NCBI GenBank assembly: GCA_039028935.1 | Contig: JBCCHD010000010.1 | Coordinates: forward strand, 62,001-126,000 | DNA from: Pseudomonadota bacterium | GTDB taxonomy: Bacteria; Pseudomonadota; Gammaproteobacteria; Steroidobacterales; SZUA-146 | Reading direction: 5' to 3' | DNA length: 64,000 nt | Part shown: piece after piece, positions 26,593 through 35,437 of the stretch | Layout: each line of letters begins with the position of its first letter | Numbering within the stretch: the first letter of the stretch is position 1 | The notes under the pieces: model-generated | Told to the model about the DNA's origin: nothing | The model's input: only the letters and a program-made list of their open reading frames with translations | The model's database searches: none | Position numbers and translations under genes: made by a program

Positions 26593-28134
26593 ATGCCTTA
26601 TCCGTACCGCCTTAACCAGCTCACGCCAGCGCGTCTCGACCGACACCCGATCGGGTGTTGGTTTGCGCTCATAGCCCTGATGCTTGTGGGCTGCTCAGCA
26701 CCCAGCCCGGCAGAATCAACGCTCGGTCTTAAGGAAGTTGCATGCTGGTTCGACGACACATCCTATCTACCAACCCATCGCTGCCTCGAAATGACCGTTA
26801 CCGAGACGGATGACCCGACCGCTCGTCGACTCGTGACTTTTCCCGTTCTCGTATTTGACAGCCCAAATCCTTCCGGCGATTCGCCCGTTTTGCACCTGGG
26901 TGGTGGTGGACCGGGCGGTGCGATGGCGCTCCAAGAGGAGTACACCGTGCTTTGGCTGCACAAGCTATTCAAGCAAGTGTCTCTTGAATTGGGACGCGAC
27001 CTGTATGTGATCGATCCACGGGGCACCGGATTAGCCAAACCTCTTTTGATGTGTCAAACGTACATTGAAAACGAATTGCGCCGTTGGAAGAAAAACCTGT
27101 CACTCGAGGCGTCTTACGCGTCCGGCGATGCCGACTATCGACAGTGTATCGCGCAATTTACTCAACACGGGACGGATTTCGAACGCTATTCGTCGCCATC
27201 GGTTGTGGCTGATATCGACGCGTTGCGTCGTGCGGCACAAATCGAGCGCTGGGTGCTCTACGGTGGTTCGTATGGCACGGTGTATGCGCAGCTGTACGCA
27301 CGGCAGTTTCCCCAGCACGTTGAATCGATGATTCTGGATTCCGCAACGTTTCTCGATATCCCTTACCACGAGATATTTGTTCGTGATATGACTCGCCCCT
27401 ATGAGCAGTTGTTCGGGTACTGCTCGCAGCACGAGTGCGACGAGGCAATGTCCCCACCAGACATTGAACGCACATTCTGGTCGCTCGTTGCTCAACTTGA
27501 CGAAACGCCCCTGGAAATGGTGGTTCATCACCCGTTCACCGGCAGCCAAGAGCGCGTTGTGCTGACGGGCTGGCGCTTTCTCGACTCGGTAGTTTGGGCA
27601 ACCTATGGCGAGGACATCTTTCCGACCTTTCCTTCGCTACTGCAAGATATGCAGCGCGGTGACACAACACGTCTGACACCGCATGTCGAAGAGCTGCTGT
27701 ATTTTCTGCTTGACCACTCATATGGGGATATCAGCGCGTCGGCGCATTTTTGTGTCGATAAAAAACCCTACATCGATCAGCCCGCGCTAGAACGCGCCAT
27801 CAGCACCATCCCCTATTCCTATGTGCGCAATATCGCCGCGATGAGTATGCGGTTTAGCGACTACTGCGATGACATGAACATCCCTGTCCTGGCAACGGAT
27901 CTGGCTGATCCGATTCTCACCGATGTCCCGACCTTGTTTATCCATGGTGAACTCGATTCGGTGACATTATTGGAACATGTTGAAGAACGGGTGGTGCACT
28001 TCTCGAATCACCATTTGGCCGTTTCAGCCCAATCCCATATCGTGCTTGATGACCCCTGCGTACAACAAGTCGCACGGCAATTTGTCGTCAATGCGCTCAA
28101 CCAACCACTCGATGCCAACTGCCGCCGTCAATAG
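26593..28134 (+). CDS. secreted alpha/beta hydrolase, proline iminopeptidase/TAP-like, lipoprotein
   Basis: 513 aa. After a polar start, residues 28-37 (ALMLVGCSAP) form a lipobox, so it is an envelope lipoprotein. The hydrolase core has GGGGPGGAM (oxyanion region), the nucleophile elbow YGGSYGTVYAQLYA, and a C-terminal TAP-like segment with FIHGELDSVTLLEH (Asp) and SAQSHIVLDD (His). This resembles the S33 aminopeptidase/tripeptidyl aminopeptidase family that clips N-terminal residues or peptides. Substrate range is not predictable. The gene stands alone. Confidence 0.88.
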   Translation: MPYPYRLNQLTPARLDRHPIGCWFALIALMLVGCSAPSPAESTLGLKEVACWFDDTSYLPTHRCLEMTVTETDDPTARRLVTFPVLVFDSPNPSGDSPVLHLGGGGPGGAMALQEEYTVLWLHKLFKQVSLELGRDLYVIDPRGTGLAKPLLMCQTYIENELRRWKKNLSLEASYASGDADYRQCIAQFTQHGTDFERYSSPSVVADIDALRRAAQIERWVLYGGSYGTVYAQLYARQFPQHVESMILDSATFLDIPYHEIFVRDMTRPYEQLFGYCSQHECDEAMSPPDIERTFWSLVAQLDETPLEMVVHHPFTGSQERVVLTGWRFLDSVVWATYGEDIFPTFPSLLQDMQRGDTTRLTPHVEELLYFLLDHSYGDISASAHFCVDKKPYIDQPALERAISTIPYSYVRNIAAMSMRFSDYCDDMNIPVLATDLADPILTDVPTLFIHGELDSVTLLEHVEERVVHFSNHHLAVSAQSHIVLDDPCVQQVARQFVVNALNQPLDANCRRQ

Positions 28135-28353
28135 CCCCCCATCTTGGCGCACTCACTGGACTAACGACATGGCGACCATCGACCTACTCGCGCAACGCAC
28201 CTGCAGCAAACGCATCAACGCGTCACCCTTGACGTTGCAAAGCGCCCTGTTTACGACACCCTGACACGAACGAGCGCACGGCCAGTTGCCTGATGCGCGG
28301 TTTTCTCGTAATTTTTCATCGCTTAAACTTACTTTTGATCAAGGAATGGATTC

Positions 28354-29208
28354 ATGAAACGTCAATTGATTCTTACGGGCCTCAGCCTATCATTAACCGT
28401 CACAACGCTGGCGGCACACATTATTACGGATACGCGTGAGGGCGATTCGCTGGTTACCCGCACACACATGTATGCGAACAGCGACGGCGATCTTCGCGTT
28501 GACGAACACGAATATGCCGGGGGTAAGCCGGGTCCCGTACGCGACTCGATGGTGTATCAATCTCGCGGAGAAACCGTGGTCGTGCTCGAGGGGCGAACGT
28601 GCCGCAAACTCAGCGCCAATAGTGCACCACCGCCTGAACTTGCCGCTATGGGCGGTAACCTTGGGGCAGCTAACGAACAAATGGCCGCTGCCATGAAACA
28701 AGCTCAATCTGCGATGGAGCAGGCCATGGCGCAGGCGCGCGCGGAAGGCATGACGCCGGAGCAAGAAGCCATGATGCGACAGTTTACGGGCCCCGCGATG
28801 AACATGGACGCCATGAACGTTGACCGTTCTGTGTCACTCACCGCCCTTGACGACAGCATCAAGATCGCCGGCGTGAAGGGCAAAGGCTACGCCGTCAAAG
28901 ATTCACGTGGCCAGTTAACCATGCGCGTATGGGTTGCGCCCGTGGGCGAAATCAAGGGCGCAGCGGACGTGCGCAAGGGTTACGAGGGTATGATGAGCAC
29001 GTTCAAGCAGTTCATGAAGAACATGGGTGGCGGTAGTTTCATGAACGACGGCATGATGGAACTGTTCGATAACCCAGAGCTGCGCAACACGTTTCCGATT
29101 CGCACAGAAGACCTCGCCAGCGGCTCGGTCACCGACTTTGTTGAAGTGGGTGGCGGTAAGACCGAGTTCTACCCGGACTGCGAAGAGCGCAGCCTGATGG
29201 GCGGGTAG
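28354..29208 (+). CDS. secreted protein of unknown function
   Basis: 284 aa with a signal peptide ending near TTLAAH (about residue 21). The mature part has a beta-rich N-terminal half (IITDTREGDSLVTRTHMYAN), then a Met/Ala/Gln-rich helical segment (GMTPEQEAMMRQFTGPAMNM) near residues 125-150 and a second folded part with WVAPVGEIKGAADVRKGYEG. It is rich in Met, with about 30 Met in all. The purpose of the Met-rich segment is unknown; Met clusters sometimes bind copper, but no other metal motif is seen. AAGGA lies 10 bp upstream of the ATG. Confidence 0.75.
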   Translation: MKRQLILTGLSLSLTVTTLAAHIITDTREGDSLVTRTHMYANSDGDLRVDEHEYAGGKPGPVRDSMVYQSRGETVVVLEGRTCRKLSANSAPPPELAAMGGNLGAANEQMAAAMKQAQSAMEQAMAQARAEGMTPEQEAMMRQFTGPAMNMDAMNVDRSVSLTALDDSIKIAGVKGKGYAVKDSRGQLTMRVWVAPVGEIKGAADVRKGYEGMMSTFKQFMKNMGGGSFMNDGMMELFDNPELRNTFPIRTEDLASGSVTDFVEVGGGKTEFYPDCEERSLMGG

Positions 29209-29242
29209 CGCATTGCCATTTTTTGGTTCAATTCGAATGACA

Positions 29243-29280
29243 ACAACCCGTGCCATGAAATAGGCACGGGTTTGTTGTTT
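29243..29280 (+). terminator. intrinsic terminator
   Basis: CCCGTGCC (29247-29254) pairs with GGCACGGG (29263-29270), 8-nt loop, and is extended by ACAA/TTGT; TTTGTTGTTT follows. It ends the secreted-protein gene at 28354-29208. Confidence 0.88.
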
Positions 29281-29335
29281 GCTTGGCGCCGCCTATGCGC
29301 GGTAGGCCACAACCCGACGACCCCCGGATAACAGT

Positions 29336-30220
29336 ATGACAAGAAGGCTGATCGTTGTGGCGGTAGGCATCAGCGCAATAGCGCTACTTTTTTATGGTGC
29401 TCTGCAGTTTACGCTTGCTGATCGCGATCGATCGCTGTGGGTCATGAATACAGCGGTAAAGCTCGTCAGTAATCCTGAGCGCATCACACAACAGCGCTAT
29501 GGCGATCTTCCCTGGCAAACGCTCGACGTGTATCCCGCCGCATCCGGATCCAGCGTGATGATTTTTGTGCATGGCGGCGGTTGGTACCATGGACGCAAAG
29601 AGCAATATCTGTTTGTTGCCGACGCCTTTCAGCGCTTGGGCTACACCGTGGTCGTACCCGACTACATCAAGTATCCTGCGCGCGAAGCGCGGTTTCCGGC
29701 TCACCTCAACGATGTCGCGCAGGCCATTGCCTGGACAAAGAAACACATCGCTCGCTTTGGTGGCGACCCCACCGCCATTTGCCTATCGGGCCATTCTGCC
29801 GGCGGGCACACCGTTGCGCTGGTGAGTACCGACCAGCACTATCTCATCGACTTGGGTTTAGCACCCACCGATCTGCAGGGCGTTGTCCCCATTGCCGGAC
29901 CCTATCGATTTACACCTGATCGCCCTGCGACAATGGCGGTGTTTGGGCCAGAACAAAATTATCCTGAGATGAATCCGCTGGCATTTATCGACGGCGACGA
30001 ACCGCCGTTTTTCATCATGCATGGTTCCGACGATAAGACGGTCGCTGGCTATCACTTAGACGAGCTTGGCGCCGCGCTCACCGGTGCCAAGCAGCTCAAT
30101 GAACGCCGCCTCTATACTGGCTACACACACGAAGATATGGTGACTCACCTTCACCCTTGGTTTGGGGGCGACGATAACCTGGCGAACGATATCCAGCGCT
30201 TCTGCGAGGCACAGAATTAG
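29336..30220 (+). CDS. alpha/beta hydrolase (HSL/carboxylesterase type)
   Basis: 294 aa. Residues about 3-22 form an N-terminal membrane or signal segment (RRLIVVAVGISAIALLFYGAL). The esterase oxyanion motif FVHGGGWYHGRKEQY is at about residues 81-94. The nucleophile elbow CLSGHSAGGHTVALV is near residue 155, the Asp is in MHGSDDKTVAGYH, and the late His is in YTHEDMVTH. This set fits the hormone-sensitive-lipase/acetylesterase group. The substrate is unknown. It precedes the Fur-box-controlled pair by ~145 bp, so it is probably a separate transcript. Confidence 0.9.
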   Translation: MTRRLIVVAVGISAIALLFYGALQFTLADRDRSLWVMNTAVKLVSNPERITQQRYGDLPWQTLDVYPAASGSSVMIFVHGGGWYHGRKEQYLFVADAFQRLGYTVVVPDYIKYPAREARFPAHLNDVAQAIAWTKKHIARFGGDPTAICLSGHSAGGHTVALVSTDQHYLIDLGLAPTDLQGVVPIAGPYRFTPDRPATMAVFGPEQNYPEMNPLAFIDGDEPPFFIMHGSDDKTVAGYHLDELGAALTGAKQLNERRLYTGYTHEDMVTHLHPWFGGDDNLANDIQRFCEAQN

Positions 30221-30297
30221 GGCAAAGATCGTGTGGCCAAAGGCGCACGACCGTTGAATAAATACCGCTTAAAACCAGCGAAAAACTTGTTTTTGTA

Positions 30298-30314
30298 AAT
30301 GAGAATGATTACTG
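30298..30314. promoter_or_regulatory. Fur-box-like site upstream of DUF6607-like gene
   Basis: AATGAGAATGATTACTG matches the AATGAGAAT-x-ATT core of ferric-uptake-regulator sites. It lies 53 bp before the ATG at 30367, a normal distance for repression by Fur. Confidence 0.6.
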
Positions 30315-30366
30315 TTTGTGAAGCGGGCGCGATGCCGCTCTGACCACTGCCTGAAGGAAACCGATT

Positions 30367-31473
30367 ATGGCCGCTCGATCACTTTATTCTATTGTTTTTA
30401 TTGCGCTTTTCTTTTTTTCTGGGTGCGCTTCCGTGACGCCAAGCGAGCCCGCAAACGCCACCGAGAACGCCACAGACGAAGCGTCCGACAAACACGGCAG
30501 CGGCTACGCGGCCAAAGAAGAGAAAAAAGCGGTCGGTACGCTAGTGAACAATCCGTACTACGCCGCCATTGCTGCTCAGTCGAGCAAACACGGCAAGGAT
30601 CATGCGGCGATCCTCGCGATGCAGGGCGACTATAAGGTCGATTTTACGTTTCAAGAAACCGTCGCGCTCGAAGCCGGCTATACGCTGCATGACGACAAAA
30701 CCACCGGTGGCTATGAGACCGTCATTATCGTTGAAGACTCGCCGAATAAAATCGTTCTGCAGCACATCTTGGTGATGGGCGGACACGTGATCAAACATTG
30801 GCGCCAGGACTGGACCTACGAAGCGGAAGAACGTTGGGAGTTTGTGGCCGATCAAACCTGGGAGTATGTCGCGATCGACAACGATAAACGCGATGGTCAC
30901 TGGACTCAGTGTGTCTACGAAGTATCGGACGCACCGCGCTACTGCGGCACAGGCGAATGGAACCACAAGTACGGTGTGTCGACCTGGACCAGCGATCGCT
31001 CCTGGCGCCCCTTACCGCGACGCGAGTACACAAAGCGTAGCGACTACAATTCGCTGAACGCAGAGAACCGACACACCATCACGCCCCATGGCTGGACTCA
31101 TGAGCAGGACAACACCAAGACTGTTCGCGATGGACGCCGTACCGATCGAACGCTGGTGCGTGAATTTGGCTTCAATGACTATCGCACAATCGAGGGTTAC
31201 GATTTCTCGCCTGCCTTCGAATATTGGGAAAAAACCTCTGAGTATTGGGCACGGGTACGCACAGCCTGGGAGCGTCGTCTTAAAAGCGGCAACACGCTGA
31301 CCCTGACGACCGAAGTGGACGGCATGCCGATTATTGTTAGCACGTTCGAAATGGCAGGCGAAGTGGAAGACCTTAGCGTTCAGGACCAAACCTCTCGCAT
31401 TGAGGCCGTGCTGGACGAGTGGACGGTAACTACCAAAACGCCGATCACCCAACAATCTCGCTCACTCAAGTAG
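30367..31473 (+). CDS. DUF6607-like lipoprotein
   Basis: 368 aa. A lipobox follows a very hydrophobic signal (FIALFFFSGC, Cys at residue 19). After a disordered linker, the folded part from about residue 75 has motifs GDYKVDFTFQETV, YETVIIVEDSPNKIVLQHIL, HVIKHWRQDWTYEAEERWEF and YEVSDAPRYCGTGEWNH, a Trp- and Tyr-rich beta structure that I recognise as DUF6607-like. The biochemical function is unknown. AAGGAA lies 7 bp before the ATG and a Fur-box-like site is 53 bp upstream, so expression should rise in low iron. It is followed by a second lipoprotein gene, with a 104-bp gap, in the same direction. Confidence 0.8.
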   Translation: MAARSLYSIVFIALFFFSGCASVTPSEPANATENATDEASDKHGSGYAAKEEKKAVGTLVNNPYYAAIAAQSSKHGKDHAAILAMQGDYKVDFTFQETVALEAGYTLHDDKTTGGYETVIIVEDSPNKIVLQHILVMGGHVIKHWRQDWTYEAEERWEFVADQTWEYVAIDNDKRDGHWTQCVYEVSDAPRYCGTGEWNHKYGVSTWTSDRSWRPLPRREYTKRSDYNSLNAENRHTITPHGWTHEQDNTKTVRDGRRTDRTLVREFGFNDYRTIEGYDFSPAFEYWEKTSEYWARVRTAWERRLKSGNTLTLTTEVDGMPIIVSTFEMAGEVEDLSVQDQTSRIEAVLDEWTVTTKTPITQQSRSLK

Positions 31474-31577
31474 TGACGCGGGCAAACCCACGTCGATATT
31501 TCGGGCTTTGAACCGCACAGCGCGACCCTTAGCCATAGCCTGCAACCACCTGTCCGTTAACTGATTAGGAATCACTC

Positions 31578-32273
31578 ATGTTCACCCACACTCGCTCGCT
31601 GTTCGCCCTGTTCATGGCAGTTGGTTTAGTCGCAGTTGGCGGATGCACTCATAGCCCATCAGCGGCTCACGACGCCGCATCCGATCACGAGAAACATGAT
31701 TCATTGCCTTTGCCAAAACGCCTGGCGTTTATGACCGGGCATGTCGAAGCGGGCCTCGCTCTGTATCGTGCTGGCGAACCCACCATGGCGGCACAGCACC
31801 TCGAGCATCCCGTATCGGAAACCCACGCGTCGGAGCGAGTGGGTCTCGATGCACTGGGCTTTGATGCAGAGCGGTTCATCGCAGTGTCGAACGCCCTCGC
31901 AAAAGGTTTAAAGGCAAACGAGATTGAACCGCAGCTCCTAGCGGCTCAGCAGAACCTCGCGATGGTGTCAACGCGCGCGGGCGGCGACACGACTGAGGTC
32001 ATTGACTTCCTACTTGATACGATTGTCGAAGAGTACGCTATCGGGGTGCAGGGCGGTGCCGTGACCGACCCCGGCGAATACCAGGACGCCTTCGGCTTTA
32101 CAGTGGTGGCGATCAATCGCGCGCAAGATTACCGTGAACCTAAACGTTCCCGCGTGATTGACCGTCTGAAAAAGCTGCTCGCCACTTGGCCCAGCGCGCC
32201 GGTGCCACCGGCCAATCCCGCGCCACCACAAGACATCAATCGTCTGGTTGACGACGTCCGTAGCGCTCTTTAA
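31578..32273 (+). CDS. lipoprotein partner of the DUF6607-like protein
   Basis: 231 aa. The signal is followed by the lipobox VAVGGC at residues 19-24 and a short Ser/His-rich linker. The rest is helical: LPLPKRLAFMTGHVEAGLAL, GEPTMAAQHLEHPVSETHAS and FLLDTIVEEYAIGVQGGAVT. Several His and Glu sit in helices, as in imelysin/EfeO-like periplasmic metal-binding proteins, but no definite family can be assigned. It lies downstream of the DUF6607-like gene without a terminator between, so it is likely under the same Fur control. A metal-uptake role is inference. Confidence 0.7.
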   Translation: MFTHTRSLFALFMAVGLVAVGGCTHSPSAAHDAASDHEKHDSLPLPKRLAFMTGHVEAGLALYRAGEPTMAAQHLEHPVSETHASERVGLDALGFDAERFIAVSNALAKGLKANEIEPQLLAAQQNLAMVSTRAGGDTTEVIDFLLDTIVEEYAIGVQGGAVTDPGEYQDAFGFTVVAINRAQDYREPKRSRVIDRLKKLLATWPSAPVPPANPAPPQDINRLVDDVRSAL

Positions 32274-32339
32274 TGCGTCTGGCGCGCGCGTCCAGCCGCC
32301 TGCTTGAACCACCCGCGACCGTTGTGTGCGTTAACCGCC

Positions 32340-33866
32340 TTAACCGCGGGAGGATTGACGCAAGGCGCGAAGAACGACGCGCCGGGTCTCAGCGGGGTCG
32401 ATCACCGCATCGATTTCAAGAAATGCAGCGGCTTCCGTAGCTTTGCCCCGCTCGTAGAGCGCGCGCACGAGTTGCTCAAACAGCGCGTCGCGCTCATCGC
32501 CTTCGGGCACCGCATCGAGTTCTTTTTTGTACCCTAACCGCACGGCGCCCTCGAGTCCCATGCCGCCGAATTCAGCGCCGGGCCACGCGACGGTGACAAT
32601 CGACTCTTTGAATGATCCGCCCGCCATTGCCATCGCACCCAACCCATAGCCCTTACGCAAAACGACGGTGATGATGGGTACCGACAGATTTGCACCAGCG
32701 GTAAACAATCCCGCCATGCGACGCACGGCTCCTTGTTGCTCACTGCCGGGTCCGACCATAAAACCCGGTGTGTCGATGAGCGCTAGAATGGGTAACGCAA
32801 AGGCATCGCACAGCGATAAAAAACGCGCGGCCTTGTCTGCACTCTCGGCGTCGACAGCGCCCCCCAACGGCATGGCGCTGTTCGCGATCACGCCCACAGG
32901 CTTGCCCTCGAAGCGGGCAAGGCCGGTGATCAAGCCACGCCCAAAGTGTTCGCGCAGCGCCAAAAACGAATCGGTGTCAACGAGCGTATCGATAATCGGG
33001 CGAATCTTATACCCCCATCGTCGATCCGTTGGCACACTCTCGCGCAAGGACAGCTGATCGGCACTCGACCAGCGAGACAACGGCCCTTGAAAGTAACTCA
33101 GTGCTTTTTGTGCGAGCCGAGTGGCATCGGCTTCATCTTCGGCAATGATATCGATGACGCCGTTCGCCGCCTGCACCTCCGTGGGACCGATGTCGGTGGG
33201 TGCATGCTGACCTAACCCACCACCCTCGATCATGGCCGGTCCCGCCATCCCAATCCACGATGTCCGTGTCGCAATCGTAATGTCGGCCGCCCCAAACAAC
33301 GCCGCATTTCCGGCAAAACAGTACCCATTATTAACCGCAATGCGCGGGACTTTGCCCGCGAGTCGTGCCCACTCAACGAACACCGTCGTGTCGAGTCCAG
33401 CCATTTGTACCGTGACATCGGTATCACCCGGTCGTCCACCACCGCCTTCGGTGTACATCACCACGGGCAGTTCCTCGCGGGCCGCAATATCGAGAAGGCG
33501 ATCAAGCTTTTTGTGGTGAAAAAACCCTTGCGTGCCGGCCAGAACGGAGTAGTCGTTGATCGCTACCGCGGCGCGCGCACGCGCGATACCCACCAGCTCT
33601 CGGTTAATGCACGCAGTGCCCGTAATGACCCCATCGGCCGCTGTCGCGCTGTAAAGCTCGGTCTCATCGCGCCGGGAGCGCTGCGCAGCGATAGCGAGTT
33701 GCCCGTACTCTGTGAAGGTATCGGCGTCGATTAGATCTTCAAGATTTTCCCGAGCTGATCGATAACCCTTAGCGCGACGCCGAGCGAGCGCGTCGGGCCG
33801 CTGCGCATCAAGCGTCTGCGCGAGGCGTTGTGTCAGTCGATCTAGCGGCGATTCGTCATGGCTCAT
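32340..33866 (-). CDS. acyl-CoA carboxylase carboxyltransferase subunit
   Basis: 508 aa, the normal length for a propionyl-/acetyl-CoA type CT subunit. It carries the acyl-CoA-binding oxyanion loops GGGGRPG near residues 131-136 and AGPAMIEGGGLGQHAPTDIG near 200, and the biotin-side loop LALIDTPGFMVGPGSEQQGA near 370. The reaction transfers a carboxyl group from carboxybiotin to an acyl-CoA. No biotin carboxylase or biotin carrier gene is visible in the window, so its partner must be elsewhere or it acts as a decarboxylase subunit. It is the only gene of its pathway here and converges on the lipoprotein gene before it. Confidence 0.93.
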   Translation of the reverse strand: MSHDESPLDRLTQRLAQTLDAQRPDALARRRAKGYRSARENLEDLIDADTFTEYGQLAIAAQRSRRDETELYSATAADGVITGTACINRELVGIARARAAVAINDYSVLAGTQGFFHHKKLDRLLDIAAREELPVVMYTEGGGGRPGDTDVTVQMAGLDTTVFVEWARLAGKVPRIAVNNGYCFAGNAALFGAADITIATRTSWIGMAGPAMIEGGGLGQHAPTDIGPTEVQAANGVIDIIAEDEADATRLAQKALSYFQGPLSRWSSADQLSLRESVPTDRRWGYKIRPIIDTLVDTDSFLALREHFGRGLITGLARFEGKPVGVIANSAMPLGGAVDAESADKAARFLSLCDAFALPILALIDTPGFMVGPGSEQQGAVRRMAGLFTAGANLSVPIITVVLRKGYGLGAMAMAGGSFKESIVTVAWPGAEFGGMGLEGAVRLGYKKELDAVPEGDERDALFEQLVRALYERGKATEAAAFLEIDAVIDPAETRRVVLRALRQSSRG

Positions 33867-34072
33867 TGCAGTACGTCTCTATTTCCGGACACCGTGTTGT
33901 CAACGATTAGACGATGACACAACGTCACCGCTACCGGCAAGCGCGGTGGGAGCCCGACACACCCAGAACTCGGGTCGCCACCGCCTGTCCATTGCGCATA
34001 GCGGAGTACCCCGCAATATCAATTTGACTAAGAAACGCATACAGTACAAACAACCTCTCGCTAACCGCCGTT

Positions 34073-35305
34073 ATGACCCAAGACAACCACACGCCAAACG
34101 CGGGTGCCGCCCTCATCTTCTTAGCGGTAACCGCCTTCATAAATTCGATGGGCATGGGCCTTATTGCGCCCATTATGCCCTCGCTGCTGCTCGAGATTTC
34201 CGGCGGCGATATCGCTGACGCGTCGTTCTGGGGCGGGATTGCGCTGGTGAGCTATGCGGCCATGCAGTTCGTCTTCTCACCCATTGTGGGCGCCCTATCC
34301 GATCGGTTTGGTCGACGCCCAGTTTTGGTGATGTCACTCACCGCGTTTGCGCTTGATATGTTATTGCTGGCACTGGTTAAAACGCTGCCGTGGTTTTTGC
34401 TCATTCGCGCCTTTGCCGGTATTTTTGCCTCCACGTTTTCAACCGCCAACGCGTATATCGCCGACATCACGCCCTCCGAAAAACGCGGACAACGGTTTGC
34501 GATTATTGGCGCCGCGTTCGGCGCGGGTTTTATTCTGGGACCGGCGATCGGAGGCGTGCTTGGCGACATCAATATTCGCTACCCTTTTTATGCGGGGGCT
34601 CTAGTCGCCAGTATCAATGCACTGTTCGGCGCGTTGTTTGTGCGCGAGTCGTTGCCGCCGTCGCGACGCCGAGCGTTTAGCTGGGCACGCGCGAACCCGT
34701 TGGGCACCTTGTCCCGCCTCTTCAACACGCCCGGCATCGGCTCGATGCTACCGGTCTTCTTTTTGGCCACGCTATCCTCCTGGGTCTACCCAACCGTGTG
34801 GTCGTATGTGGCGAAAGCCAAGTTTCTTTGGACGGAAAGTGAAATTGGCTGGTCCATCGCGTATTACGGCACGATCTCGTTTATCGCACAAGCCGTCATT
34901 ATTCAGATTGTGCTTCCGCGTATTGGCGTACAACGAGCTATTTGGATCGCACTCATTGTGGAAGTGATTGCGCTGATTGGCATTGGCAGCGCTACGGCAG
35001 GATGGTTCGTGTATGTCATGGTCACCACCGCACTTATCAGCACCATGCAAGACCCGGCAATACGCCAAGCGCTGTCCTCTCGCGTGTCGGAAGACGCCCA
35101 GGGCGAGTTGCAGGGCGGGCTGTCATCGCTCACCAGTATTGCAATGATTCTGTCGCCGCTGATTTACAACGGCACATTTGCATTAACCGCTGGCGCGCAA
35201 CCGATCGTGCACTATCCCGGGTCACCATTTATCGTCGCCGCGACCATCTCCGTAATTGCGCTGTGGTTTTACGCACGACGCACGCGACGCGATGCGGTGT
35301 CATAA
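34073..35305 (+). CDS. MFS transporter, TetA/drug:H+ antiporter type
   Basis: 410 aa with 12 predicted membrane helices. Signature sequences are ISGGDIADASFWGGIALVSY, the loop 2-3 motif GALSDRFGRRPVLVMS at about residues 78-93, and ADITPSEKRGQRFAIIGAAF near residue 128. These fit the TCR/Tet subfamily of drug exporters. The substrate is unknown; resistance function is not implied by sequence alone. No ribosome binding site is evident before the ATG. It is divergent from the carboxyltransferase gene. Confidence 0.92.
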   Translation: MTQDNHTPNAGAALIFLAVTAFINSMGMGLIAPIMPSLLLEISGGDIADASFWGGIALVSYAAMQFVFSPIVGALSDRFGRRPVLVMSLTAFALDMLLLALVKTLPWFLLIRAFAGIFASTFSTANAYIADITPSEKRGQRFAIIGAAFGAGFILGPAIGGVLGDINIRYPFYAGALVASINALFGALFVRESLPPSRRRAFSWARANPLGTLSRLFNTPGIGSMLPVFFLATLSSWVYPTVWSYVAKAKFLWTESEIGWSIAYYGTISFIAQAVIIQIVLPRIGVQRAIWIALIVEVIALIGIGSATAGWFVYVMVTTALISTMQDPAIRQALSSRVSEDAQGELQGGLSSLTSIAMILSPLIYNGTFALTAGAQPIVHYPGSPFIVAATISVIALWFYARRTRRDAVS

Positions 35306-35437
35306 CGCGAATGATGTGGTTTTATTGGTGGTCCCTGCGCGCAGCGCTCGCATCCGCATGGCCTTGATGGCGGGCGCAAAGAGGGTTCAAGATAATCAAT
35401 CGACGAACGTCACCCGTCAATCGCGCGAGAGACGCGT

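Noticed and set aside
32340-33866. Complete acyl-CoA carboxylase operon
   Set aside because: No biotin carboxylase or biotin carrier gene flanks the carboxyltransferase.
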